A stretch of DNA of 64,000 nucleotides from Eublepharis macularius (GCF_028583425.1 NC_072790.1:10460552-10524551); one strand, 5' to 3'; shown: positions 33,186 through 42,971, numbered from the stretch's first letter. Notes: a model not told the origin generated them from the sequence alone. Numbers and translations are program-made.

Positions 33186-33382
33186 GGGAAGGTGGCATGG
33201 CATGGTCCGATCTCGTCAGGTATCAGAAGCTAAGCAGGGCAGGTACTTTGATAGGAGACCCCCCCCCCAAGGAGCACTCTGCAGAGGAAGGCACTGGCAG
33301 GTCACCTGTGCTTCTCACTTGCCGTTAAACCCCCTTGCTAGTATCGCTGTGTCAGTTGTGACTTGATGACCTTTACACGAGG
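33186..33382 (+). repeat. 5S rRNA-derived SINE, near full length
   Basis: The 5' part mimics 5S rRNA: 'gatctcgtcag', 'gaagctaagcaggg' (A box) and 'gtactttgataggagacc' (C box). The body is 'cactggcaggtcacctgtgc' and the tail 'gttgtgacttgatgaccttt'. It starts only about 12 bp after the L1 target duplication. A 9-base C run interrupts it. It is a retroposon, not a 5S gene. Confidence 0.85.
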
Positions 33383-33397
33383 TTCTGAGTAGCCCTG

Positions 33398-33605
33398 CAA
33401 GATTCAGATCCAGCAGCACCTTAGAGACCAAGTGGATCTCCAGGGAATGAGCTTTCGAGAGTCACAGCTCCCTTCATCGGCATCTGACTAAAGGAGCTCT
33501 GACTCTCAAAAGCTCATTCCCTGGAGATCTAGTTGCTCTTTAAGGTTCTGCTGGACCTGAATCTTGCTCTTCTTCTACAGACCAACCTGGCTTCCTACAC
33601 GAAAC
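33398..33605. repeat. Fold-back repeat
   Basis: Left arm 'gattcagatccagcagcacc', 'aatgagctttcgagagtcac'. Right arm in reverse complement, 'gactctcaaaagctcattcc', 'aaggttctgctggacctgaa'. The apex near 33478-33500 contains 'catctgactaaagg'. Confidence 0.8.
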
Positions 33606-34944
33606 TCTCTTCATGAGTAGCCCTGTTTATGATTTCTCTCTACCTATATCAAGGTAAACAAGGATGAACCTTATCCTCCTGTTTAACATTCCAGTAATGT
33701 GGGAAAAGTGCCCAGTTGTGAATAAAACAATCTGCTGTGTGGTGACTTTACTTAAGCCTGATAAAATTAGGTAGTTTCGTTGGCCTGAGTTCCCTCTGGG
33801 CTTAGCAGTAGAGGGGCGACTTGGAGGAAATCACCACCCCCTCTTCGGAAAATGTACGTGCTCTTTTGTTTTAGACACAGGCTAAATAAACTAATTTAGT
33901 CAGGCTTAAATAAAGCAGCCCAGAGCTCTGTCCAGCACACCCCACAGTATTTTTGATAAGTGAAATAATTTTCAACAAATAGCTCTGTATTTATTTATTT
34001 ATTTCTCACTGAAACCCAAGGTGGATTACACAGTACAAGTCAGTACGATCAGTTCAGGGGCAACATGTATAAAAACACCCACCGCAGGACATCGAATTGA
34101 GCAGCTTTCTTGCTCTACATTATTTAAAAAATCTGTGGCGTTAGACACCAGTGATGGATTAAAACAAAAATGAGCTTCCGTAAAGTTGAGCTGCCAGTTT
34201 CAGATTCTTCCGTTTGGTTATGAGAGGCCTTTGGGAAGAGAATACGACAGTTTCCCATCCTTACAGATGAAGCAGCTGTACTGTTGTTGACTTCTAAAAA
34301 GGGCCACCCGCTGTATTTCCCCGTGATTTGTTTCCCTGGGACGCTCCAACTGAGGTCAGCCAGTTTTCCCTGGTCCTGATGGCTGACTTGAGTGTGTGGA
34401 CCTCTTCCTTTCCCGGTACAGGTGGCTTTTCAATCTACCCACCTGTCTTTTCTCTGCATCAAGTGAACCACGGCAGTTCCAGACAGCCAAGCAAGGGATC
34501 AGAGCAACTGGGGCACAAAGGGTCCTTCAATAAAAGAGTTTTGTTCAGAAAAATACGGCTTCAGGCATATCAAGACAAACATAGTCTCTTTTCCCCCTCA
34601 CACTATGATTTCAGCATATACATCAGAGGCCACAGGTTATATTGCCATGTGAGCAGAGACTAGTTGCCTGCCCCATTGTGGAGAATGAAAAGATTGCCCT
34701 GACTGACTTGGCAGATGGATCCACAAAGCAGTCGGTGAACGCCTGGGGCCTCAAACAGAACACCTTCCCTGTTCAAGTGCACCATTTCTTTGAAGGTGGA
34801 ATGGCCTCACACTGCTCAGGTTTCTTTGAAGTCTCCATTTTATAATCGTCGTCGTAAATTGGGTAGGCTGTAAGCCACTTTATTTATAGGAAAGGCAAGG
34901 TAAAATTTCTTTTTAAGTGAGTAACAATGAATTTATTAACAAAA

Positions 34945-35646
34945 TAGAAAAGAGTCCAATAGCGCCTTTAAGACGAACCAACTTTACAGTAGCATAAGCT
35001 TTTGAGAACCACATTTATCTTCGTCAGATGCAACTTTATTGAAGCATAAGCTTTTGAGAACCACAGCTCTCTTCGTCAGATGCAACTTTATTGAAGCATA
35101 AGCTTTCGAGAACCACAGCGCTCTTCATCAGATGCAACTTTATTGTAGCATAAGCTTTCGGGAACCACATTTCTCTTCGTCAGATGCAACTTTATTGAAG
35201 CATAAGCTTTCGGGAACCACATTTCTCTTCGTCAGATGCAACTTTATTGAAGCATAAGCTTTCGAGAACCACAGTGCTCTTCATCAGATGCAACTTTATT
35301 GGAGCATAAGCTTTCGAGAACCACAGCGCTCTTCATCAGATGCAACTTTATTGTAGCATAAGCTTTCGGGAACCACATTTCTCTTCGTCAGATGCAACTT
35401 TATTGAAGCATAAGCTTTCGAGAACCACAGTGCTCTTCATCAGATGCAACTTTATTGGAGCATAAGCTTTCGAGAACCACAGCTCTCGTCGTCAGATGCA
35501 TTGTTAGATTACTCTGACGATGCATCTGACAAAGAGAGCTGTGGTTCTTGAAAGCTTATGCTACAGTAAAGTAGGTTAGTCTTAAAGGTGCTACTGGACT
35601 CTTTTCTATTTTGCTACTACAGACTAACACGGCTAACTCCTCTGGA
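34945..35646. repeat. Fold-back repeat expanded by an internal tandem array
   Basis: The left arm starts 'aaaatagaaaagagtccaat'. The right arm reads 'aaaggtgctactggactctt' and ends 'aacacggctaactcctctgg'. The short apex found in other family members is replaced by ten 52-bp units. The left terminus lacks the outer block present on the right. Confidence 0.8.
34979..35498 (+). repeat. Ten-copy 52-bp tandem array
   Basis: The block agcataagct begins at about 34990, 35043, 35095, 35147, 35199, 35251, 35303, 35354, 35406 and 35458. Each unit contains a HindIII-like aagctt, 'cgagaaccaca' and 'cttcgtcagatgcaac'. Variants recur in order (cagcg, cattt, cagtg types), which suggests that blocks of about three units were duplicated. 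Non-coding minisatellite; not a CRISPR array. Confidence 0.92.
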
Positions 35647-36818
35647 TTTATTACCATAAATTGTTTTACTCTTGAAGGTATCTCTTGAAAAGGAAATTAC
35701 ACGTTTTAAAAACATAAATAGTCGAGGTAACTGTGGTTGCCAATCTAGATTTTCTGAAAGGAAAGCAGTGAATATGTGGAGATAAAAAGGTAGAAATTTT
35801 TTATTCAACAACAAATCGCCTTTGGAAAGTGTAGAGCTGGGTGGGTGATGCTTATAATGGCACAGAAGTAAATATCATTACCTGTTAAATGACATCTTGT
35901 CGTGTCTCTGTCGAAGGGCAGGATGTTTTCTTCCAGCTTGTTGGTAACCCTAGGAACATGGCAGACTTCTTGTTACAAGTTAGATACAAAAGCCACCCCC
36001 CCCCCCCAGAATATGTAGATGATTATTCATCTGACAAAAAAGTAGGACCAGCTGAACTGGCCCGTACAAAATCTAAAACAAAACATAAAATCCATCTAAT
36101 TCCTTTTCCTAGGGCCTGCCTAAAAGGTATTGCATGGCTGTTTTATTAGTGGAACAACCCAAGTTTTACAGTTCCTTGAATATATTTCATAGTTGGGAAG
36201 TTTTTTATGTTCTCAAATATATATTGTGGTTGGCAGGTTAATTAATGAAGAAATCTCTTGTTTAATGGCTAATGTAGGTTCATATCCTATATTGAGTTTC
36301 TTGGGAATAAAACTAGTGAATACTCTTGAACCACTAGCTCATCAGTTACTATTAACTGAGTGCTGCTGTTGATCACAAATTCCTTATTATATCACTATAG
36401 AAAAAAGAATGTGCATAAGCTGGTCTACCCATTAAGTGCTCGGCCCCAAAAGTCTCACACCGGAGAGATGGGCCAGCCCCTCTGTGTGGGGCCAGGCCAG
36501 CCCTCCCACAGCACTGGGTACCACTCTGCCCGGTCCGGGCAGTTGCCCAAGCAGCGCCTGCTTTCCCTGGTCTGGGTGCAATTCAGCCGTGTCAGGTGGA
36601 ACTGCAACTCCCCCCCCCCCCCGCCCCAAATTCAGTTCTCTTGAGTGGGGTAATGCCAGTCATAATTGGCCTAGGCGCTGAAAACCCTTGGACCAGCCCT
36701 CAGAATGTAGCCAGTAAGTTATTTTGGATGCAAATATAAAAAGACAGCATTGAATGACACTGTTGATTCTGTATAGATTTAATCTTCAGCAGTTTAAGTA
36801 CCCTTCACTGTTCTGTAG

Positions 36819-36925
36819 GACTAAGCTTAGCAGCTTTCAAGAGGAATAAGAGGAAACTGGAATTGGCTGAAAAGGTGGAAACGGATCTTTTTCAGTTGAA
36901 GAAAAGACGACAATCAAGTGAAAAG
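36819..36925 (+). CDS. TASP1: Taspase 1, coding exon 7 (nuclear signal)
   Basis: Starts by completing arginine 190, then L-S-L-A-A-F-K-R-N-K-R-K and ends L-K-K-R-R-Q-S-S-E-K. The two basic clusters (K197-K202 and K-K-R-R about 15 residues later) form the bipartite nuclear localisation signal, in the surface loop that precedes the autocleavage site. This loop is the least conserved part of the enzyme, yet both clusters are kept. Acceptor ctgtag, donor gtcagt. Confidence 0.94.
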
Positions 36926-37101
36926 GTCAGTACCTGTTCAGAAAACTGTTGGTTGCCTTTGAACCATCTCTGCTTAACAGAATTCAATGGTGGAAGTTGA
37001 TAGCATCAGAAGCTCTTATTTTGCATGAGGCCTGGAGAGCTGATCCTTTGTCTTTGTAGTTTACTGGCCACAATCCAAAAGGACCCAAGTCCTGCCTTGT
37101 G

Positions 37102-37131
37102 TGTGCGTATTTGTGTGTGTGTGTGTGTGTA
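37102..37131 (+). repeat. (GT)n microsatellite
   Basis: A run of GT dinucleotides broken once by 'gcgtattt'. Confidence 0.9.
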
Positions 37132-37442
37132 TTTCTTCTCTGGTACCCTTCCTCCTCTGGAATTCCAGAGGGCCCTCCAGCCTTCAGGGAGGACTGCCAG
37201 AAAGGAGGGCTAACCCAAATACCTGGTCACGCAGAGTAGATTTTATGTAGTTCTTTGGACACAGGTCAGTCTATTTAATGGTTCGGATTGAAGGTGCCGT
37301 TGTCGCAGCTGTGGTCCCACCTGCGGAGGTGGTGATGGAGGTTTTTGCTAATGTTTCCCTCCTGCTGCAGACTCCCCATTTACTCCCTACAGTTTCAGGG
37401 GGCACAGAAGGCTGCAGTAAGGGGGGAAGGCAGGGCCCTCTA

Positions 37443-37675
37443 GCGTTAAATCTGAGTCCAGTAGCACCTTAAAGACCACCAACATTTTCCAGGCTATTGG
37501 CTTTCATGAGTCAGAACTCACTTTGTCAGATACCCATAGCAGCACTCTAAATGTCTCTGACAAAGAGAGCTTTGACTCATGGAAGCTTCTACCCTGGAAA
37601 ACGCCGTTGGTCTTTAAGGTGCTGTTAGACTTGGATTTTCTTCTGCTAGACTAACTACAGACTAACACAGCTACC
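37443..37675. repeat. Fold-back repeat
   Basis: Left arm 'gagtccagtagcacctta', 'ttggctttcatgagtcagaa'. Right arm 'gagagctttgactcatggaa', 'ggtctttaaggtgctgttag', then 'ctacagactaacacagctac'. Confidence 0.8.
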
Positions 37676-38780
37676 CACCCGAATATGTTCCTGTAGCATG
37701 ACTCTGCTTGTACCAGTATGTGTAAGATTTTTCGTGCTCTTTGCGAAAAACAACATAACAATGAGCTATGAAGAGATGACAAGGTCTATGCAGATCAAGT
37801 AAGTCTTTCCTACCCACCATTGTGGTTTGATTTATATCTACTATTCGTTTTCACTTTCAGAGAGTGCATAACAAATACAAGCATGGAAAGATCATCTTTT
37901 CTCCAGTTTAAGATTTTGGTGAACATTTCTCACTTTAGAACTCTTTCTGTGGATCTGGAGCAGGATGAGATTTGAAATGCCAGACAGGTAAACATGTCTG
38001 TGCATTTACCTAGCATTGACCTGGCCTGTATTGCTTCCTATTTTTTTTTTAATGGAAGAAAAATTACATCTGGTCTTAATGCATCACTATAAATTTCATT
38101 TCCATACTTTAGTATTTTTTTCCTCTGCAGCCAAATATATTTTGAGCACAGTTTTAGCTATCAAGAATTAAAAGATGTGGAACTTCTCACTTCGTTTCTC
38201 CCCCATCCCTCTTTTGGACAGAGGATCACTCTAGGAAAAAAACACATTGAGGAAGTGGGAGTTGCTCTGGGTTATATAAAATGCATCCCTTCTGGGTAAT
38301 ATTTAACAATCGTGGGGTTTTGTTTGTCTCCACCCCACCCCAAGTGCAAGGTATCTGTAGTGGGGGGAGGACTGTGCCTGGTATTAATTCATGTAATGAA
38401 GGGGCAAGTCAGTGCTTGACACAGGCCAGCACATGAGCTTACCAACCTGCTGTTTGAACCGTTGATACACTTGGGCATTGCCCTGGGAAATACCCAAAGC
38501 CCAAGTGGTACTAGGTAGAGAAGTTTTCTTATTAGTCATCTCAGGTAAGTCATTGTTAGTTTTCCAGGGTTATGTTCATATTGCTTAGAAATCAGTACAT
38601 TTGTGAATGGGCTGAAACTTGAGAGCACCCAGTTATTTACATTCTAGACAAACTTTGTGGGACTAACAATGCATCTAAGACTGGAATACACTGCGTATAA
38701 TTGCTTTGCCAGTCTCTGACTTTAATGGGTATTGGTTCCTGCTTAGCTTGTATCTTTAATCACATACTCAGTGCATAGAT

Positions 38781-38925
38781 CCAGAGGAGTTAGCCGTATT
38801 AGTCTGTGGTTGCAAAATAGTAAAGAGTCCAGTAGCACCTTGAAGGCTAACCAACTTTATAGTAGCATAAGCTTTCGAGAACCACAGCTCTCTTCGTCAC
38901 GATGCATCTGCAAAAGCATAGGGAA
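38781..38925 (+). repeat. Fold-back repeat, left arm
   Basis: Well-preserved outer end 'gatccagaggagttagccgt', then 'gagtccagtagcaccttgaa', 'agcataagctttcgagaacc' and 'cagctctcttcgtcacgatg'. The right arm is lost. It defines the outer terminus that is missing from the left side of the 34.9-kb copy. Confidence 0.75.
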
Positions 38926-39942
38926 TAGATGCACACTACAGTAAAAGTCATCTGCCTTCTAAATGCACATTTCAGCAGATAAACACTCCACGTGCTAAAG
39001 AGGTACAAGGGATAAAGAGAGAACAGTCACTGAACGGGAGGTCTGGGGTGGACCCCGTCTGCCCCTTGCCCCTCATAAGCAGTGAGCCGTGGGATAACCT
39101 TCCAGCTCCTTGACCACCGTTTGACCAAAAAGTGCGCTTTCCTCTACCACTGTATCAAAAGAATTTTTTCATGTTCACAAAACAGAGTCACTTACTCGGT
39201 CGCCCTGGAATTCCTCTTGCTTTTTTGTCAGTGGAGTTACACAGTTAATGTTTATTTTTCTCCTCTTAGCCATCGTGTCTTCCATCGTAGTTGTCTCCCC
39301 CTCCCATCACCGACCCTGTTTGTACTTTGTCATTATTGTGCGTCCATCCAAGGAACCTGAATCTTTTGAGCCGCTGATCTCCTGATGCTCCGTCTCTGTA
39401 CTGTGCTCTTGCCCTTGATGCCGTGTCTTTTTTACAGTCCTCACTTCACGTTCTGTGCTGGGCATTCTTGTGCCGACTTTATGTTAGTTCTGGTGTGTTT
39501 TCCTGGAGAGGGAGGCCTTCCTTTCTCTTCTCGTGAGAAGTCTGAATTGCACTGAAATTGAGAAGAGCCTGTCCCTGCCTTTCCTGGGTGGCACCTGTGA
39601 TCTCTCCTGGCACGATGTGCGAGGTCCTTACTGTGTGAAGAATGCAGAGTGTCCTGCCTTTGGCTGCAGATGGGGCAGACCTAACTGCCGCTTGGATCCC
39701 CTTGGGAAGGCTTGCCTGATGAGAAAAGGAAAGAGAGAGAGAGAGAGCGGGGGTGATTCCTAGAGCTTGGTGTTGATGGGATGCATTTCCTCCAACCCAT
39801 GAGTGAAGGCAAGAGCTGTTGAGTGTGAAACGTGGCTGTGATTTGCACTTTGGTCTTCAGCTTGACTTCCATCCTTCGGTGCATAATGTCCCGTCTACCT
39901 TACGAATGCGCTTTCAGTGCCCCTCGTCTTCCTGTCACGTAG

Positions 39943-40062
39943 GAGAATGACTCAGGGACACTGGACACTGTCGGTGCCGTTGTTGTCGACCAAGAAGGAA
40001 ACGTCGCTGCTGCCGTCTCCAGTGGAGGCTTAGCCTTGAAGCATCCTGGAAGAGTTGGTCAG
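39943..40062 (+). CDS. TASP1: Taspase 1, coding exon 8 (autocleavage site and nucleophile)
   Basis: 40 codons (residues 226-265): E-N-D-S-G-T-L-D, then T-V-G-A-V-V-V-D, then A-A-A-V-S-S-G-G and H-P-G-R-V-G-Q. In the family the proenzyme breaks itself between aspartate 233 and threonine 234, and the freed threonine is the nucleophile. Summing the exons puts the threonine (39967-39969) at exactly 234. T-S/V-x-x-x-V and S-x-G-G-x-x-x-K-x-P-G-R-V-G are the substrate-pocket blocks. The enzyme should therefore be active. Acceptor acgtag, donor gtaggt. Confidence 0.96.
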
Positions 40063-40500
40063 GTAGGTTGGCTTAGGCCCGATGGGTTCATTGGCCTCTT
40101 ACCCTCATCCTACCAGGCCTGTTGCCCAAAAGGGAAAAAGCTGGTGAGTCAATTGTGCCTGTCCAGCTTGGGGAAAGTAGTGTTTATCCATAACTTGTAT
40201 GATCAGTCACTATGTGAAAATTGACCAAGAACTTGATAACGTAAATTGGAATGATGCATTTTCTAAGGGCAGCAGAGATGGGAATTAGGATGTGATCTTT
40301 TGTATACCGTAATACTGGATGCACTCTTTTTAAGCCACTGTTCCTATAGCATAAATGTCACACAAAGGACAAAAACCGGAATATGAGTTGTGAGGGTTCA
40401 AATGGAAGGACCCATGAACTTCCACAATATCTGCTATTTCTATCATGTGGTTAGCTGGAAATGTCCACAGACCTACCCAGTACTTTAACCCACATTAAAC

Positions 40501-40512
40501 AAAAATAAGTTC
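40501..40512. repeat. Target-site duplication, left copy (Penelope-like)
   Basis: aaaaataagttc at 40501-40512 is repeated exactly at 42960-42971 and bounds the element on both sides. Confidence 0.92.
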
Positions 40513-41124
40513 GATGTATTGTCGAAGGCTTTCACGGCCGGAGAACGATGGTTGTTGGGGGTTTTCCGGGCTGTATTGCCGTGGTCTTGGCATTGTAGTT
40601 CCTGACGTTTCGCCAGCAGCTGTGGCTGGCATCTTCAGAGGTGTAGCACCAAAAGACAGAGATCTCTCAGTGTCACAGTGTGGAAAAGATGTAGGTCATT
40701 TGTATCTACTCAGGAGGGGTGGGGTTGAGCTGAGTCATCCTGTAAGAGTTTCCCAGGGTGTGGAATGCTAATGGCGGGAGGCTTCACTGTATCCTGAGGA
40801 GGTTCTTTTGCATATGGATTGGTGCTTGATGTGCTAATCTTCTCTGCAGGGCTATTGTCGGGTGTGGAGTGTTTTGTTGGCCTGGTGTTTTTCAGAACTG
40901 GAGCCCATGCTCTGTTCATTCTTAAGGTTTCTTCTTTCCTGTTGAAGTTTTGCTTATGCTTGTGAATTTCAATGGCTTTCCTGTGCAGTCTGACAAAGTA
41001 GTTGGAAGTGTTGTCCAGTATTTTGGTGTCCTGGAATAAGATACTGTGCCCTGTTTGAGTTAGGCTATGTTCAGCCACTGCTGATTTTTCAGGCTGTCCA
41101 AGTCTGCAGTGTCTTTCATGTTCT
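40513..41124 (-). repeat. Inverted 5' arm of the Penelope-like element
   Basis: Reverse complement of 42378-42959 plus a 34-nt outer extension (gatgtattgt...gagaac, 40513-40546). The minus-strand frame inside repeats the C-terminal coding part of the GIY-YIG protein. Together with the 3' arm it could form an RNA hairpin of about 580 bp. Confidence 0.9.
40604..40638 (-). ncRNA. Hammerhead-ribozyme-like core, copy C
   Basis: Minus-strand copy identical in its core to copies A, B and D: CTGAAGA (complement of 40632-40638) and GAAACGTC (complement of 40604-40611), with a perfect 6-bp stem II. Antisense to TASP1. Confidence 0.55.
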
Positions 41125-42792
41125 AAACTAAAACGAGATCCCACTTGCAAAATCACCAGGCTAACAAATGCGCTGATCAAGAATTCCTCACTACATCCCG
41201 ACACGCACAGCAAACTATGCAAGACAGAAGCACAGCCACCTAGACTATATGGACTCCCCAAAATACATAAAGATTCAGTCCCACTCCGACCCATTGTGAG
41301 TGCCATTGGTTCACCGACATATGAATTAGCTAGACATCTGGCAGATCTCCTGCAGGACCACATCGGGAAAACCTCGTCTTACATCAAAGATTCAGCAGAT
41401 TTCATCAACAAAATCAGTTCTCCGAAACTCAATCCACAAGACATACTTGTCAGTTTTGATGTTGTATCCCTGTTTACCAAGGTTCCAGTAAAAGACACTA
41501 TTGCACTGATTAATCAGATTTTCCCAGAGGATGTAACAGCCTTATTCCATCATTGTCTGACAACCAGTTACTTCCAATGGGACAACGAATTCTATGAACA
41601 GATGGATGGGGTGGCCATGGGGAGCCCACTCAGCCCAGTTATAGCAAACTTCTACATGGAACATTTTGAAAAAACAGCTCTAGAATCAGCACCCCACAAA
41701 CCCAGTGTATGGTTCCGGTTTGTGGATGATACATTCATCATTTGGAGCCATGGGGAGGAAGAATTGATGGAGTTTTTGAATCATCTCAACAACATCCACC
41801 TGAACATACAATTCACAATGGAGAAAGAAAGTGAGGGAAAACTCTCATTCCTGGATACCTTGGTCATCCGCAAAGCAAACTTTCAGTTAGGTCACAAGGT
41901 CTACAGGAAACCAACTCACACTGATCGGTACTTACACAAAAACTCCAATCACCACCCCCGACAGAAAAGAGGCATAATGAAAACATTAGTGGATCGTGCA
42001 AGACGGATATGTGAGCCGCGCTTTCTCAATGAGGAAATTAATCATCTAAACCACGCACTTCAGGCAAATGGCTACTCCAGAAATGAAATCCGAAGAGCAA
42101 TCAAACCCAGGATGAATCAAACAACCAAGGAAAAACAGTCACCTACAGGAAAAGTGTTTTTGCCATATATCAAAGGAATTACTGATCAGATGGGAAAGCT
42201 TATGAAAAAGCATAACCTTCAAGCAGTATTCAGACCCACCCGAAAAATACAACAGATGCTACGATCAGCAAAAGACAGCAGAGACCCCCTCACCTCTGCA
42301 GGAGTATACCGTATACCCTGCAGCTGTGGACAAGTTTACATCGGGACCACAAAGCGTAGCATCCAGACAAGAATAAAAGAACATGAAAGACACTGCAGAC
42401 TTGGACAACCTGAAAAATCAGCAGTGGCTGAACATAGCCTAACTCAGACAGGGCACAGTATCTTATTCCAGGACACCAAAATACTGGACAACACTTCCAA
42501 CTACTTTGTCAGACTGCACAGGGAAGCCATTGAAATTCACAAGCATAAGCAAAACTTCAACAGGAAAGAAGAAACCTTAAGAATGAACAGAGCATGGGCT
42601 CCAGTTCTGAAAAACACCAGGCCAACAAAACACTCCACACCCGACAATAGCCCTGCAGAGAAGATTAGCACATCAAGCACCAATCCATATGCAAAAGAAC
42701 CTCCTCAGGATACAGTGAAGCCTCCCGCCATTAGCATTCCACACCCTGGGAAACTCTTACAGGATGACTCAGCTCAACCCCACCCCTCCTGA
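41125..42792 (+). CDS. Penelope-like RT with GIY-YIG endonuclease, N-terminally truncated
   Basis: The open frame enters from the inversion junction and runs about 555 codons to TGA at 42790. It lacks a proper start and the first RT motifs. Seen in order: G-L-P-K-I-H-K-D with L-R-P-I-V-S (about 41243-41304), S-F-D-V-V-S-L-F-T (near 41453), G-V-A-M-G-S-P-L-S-P-V-I-A-N-F (near 41608) and the catalytic F-V-D-D (near 41719). Then F-L-D-T-L and a GIY-YIG nuclease starting G-V-Y-R-I-P-C-S-C-G-Q-V-Y-I-G (42301-42345), with R-I-K-E-H and A-E-H. The pair is diagnostic of Penelope-like elements, in which the nuclease nicks the target and the RT copies the RNA. No internal stop is present. Confidence 0.92.
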   Translation, partial: KLKRDPTCKITRLTNALIKNSSLHPDTHSKLCKTEAQPPRLYGLPKIHKDSVPLRPIVSAIGSPTYELARHLADLLQDHIGKTSSYIKDSADFINKISSPKLNPQDILVSFDVVSLFTKVPVKDTIALINQIFPEDVTALFHHCLTTSYFQWDNEFYEQMDGVAMGSPLSPVIANFYMEHFEKTALESAPHKPSVWFRFVDDTFIIWSHGEEELMEFLNHLNNIHLNIQFTMEKESEGKLSFLDTLVIRKANFQLGHKVYRKPTHTDRYLHKNSNHHPRQKRGIMKTLVDRARRICEPRFLNEEINHLNHALQANGYSRNEIRRAIKPRMNQTTKEKQSPTGKVFLPYIKGITDQMGKLMKKHNLQAVFRPTRKIQQMLRSAKDSRDPLTSAGVYRIPCSCGQVYIGTTKRSIQTRIKEHERHCRLGQPEKSAVAEHSLTQTGHSILFQDTKILDNTSNYFVRLHREAIEIHKHKQNFNRKEETLRMNRAWAPVLKNTRPTKHSTPDNSPAEKISTSSTNPYAKEPPQDTVKPPAISIPHPGKLLQDDSAQPHPS

Positions 42793-42867
42793 GTAGATAC
42801 AAATGACCTGCCAACATCTTTTCCACACTGTGACACTGAGAGATCTCTGTCTTTTGGTGCTACACCT

Positions 42868-42902
42868 CTGAAGATGCCAGCCACAGCTGCTGGCGAAACG
42901 TC
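42868..42902 (+). ncRNA. Hammerhead-ribozyme-like core, copy D (sense in TASP1 intron 9)
   Basis: CTGAAGA 42868-42874, stem II GCCAGC/GCTGGC, GAAACGTC 42895-42902. Predicted cleavage is after C42902, about 57 bp before the element's end. It is on the same strand as TASP1, so it is present in the pre-mRNA. The extra U after A9 departs from the consensus. The stem III palindrome ACGU suggests that it would act best as a dimer. Confidence 0.55.
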
Positions 42903-42959
42903 AGGAACTACAATGCCAAAACCACGGCAATACAGCCCGGAAAACCCCCAACAACCATC

Positions 42960-42971
42960 AAAAATAAGTTC
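42960..42971. repeat. Target-site duplication, right copy (Penelope-like)
   Basis: aaaaataagttc, identical to 40501-40512. Confidence 0.92.

Larger units (their letters stand above)
25421..36818 (+). other. TASP1 intron 7 (11.4 kb)
   Basis: The largest intron lying wholly inside the window. It holds a partial fold-back (26090-26160), a tRNA-SINE (26543-26766), a nearly 5-kb antisense L1 with 13-bp duplications, a 5S-derived SINE immediately beyond it, fold-back repeats at 33.4 and 34.9-35.6 kb and the 52-bp array. Unassigned stretches are 25430-26080, 26770-28120, 33610-34920 and 35650-36810. Confidence 0.75.
36926..39942 (+). other. TASP1 intron 8
   Basis: Phase-0 intron of 3.0 kb. It contains a (GT)n microsatellite (about 37102-37131), fold-back repeats at 37443-37675 and 38781-38925 and an (AG)n run near 39730-39750. 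Nothing else is recognised in 37680-38770 or 38940-39930. Confidence 0.75.
40513..42959 (+). mobile_element. Penelope-like retroelement with inverted terminal duplication
   Basis: 2447 bp between exact 12-bp duplications. 40513-41124 is an inverted copy of the element's own 3' end (42378-42959). The sense body starts at 41125, truncated within the reverse transcriptase. The two arms differ only slightly (for example one CT change, one G/A change and a 4-bp indel near the 3' non-coding part), so the insertion is young or the arms are corrected. The 5' arm carries 34 extra terminal bases that the 3' end lacks. Hammerhead-like cores lie near both ends. The inverted-end arrangement is a known but unusual feature of Penelope-like elements. 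Confidence 0.93.

Noticed and set aside
33186-33382. 5S rRNA gene
   Set aside because: Only the promoter-bearing 5' part resembles 5S. It carries a C-run insertion and a SINE body with a BovB-like tail.
34979-35498. CRISPR-like regular repeats
   Set aside because: Units abut one another with no unique spacers, the genome is vertebrate, and the unit is derived from a fold-back transposon arm.
40710-41363. 217-codon minus frame as a separate gene
   Set aside because: Most of it is the inverted duplicate of the Penelope GIY-YIG C-terminus. Its first part is antisense to the RT frame.
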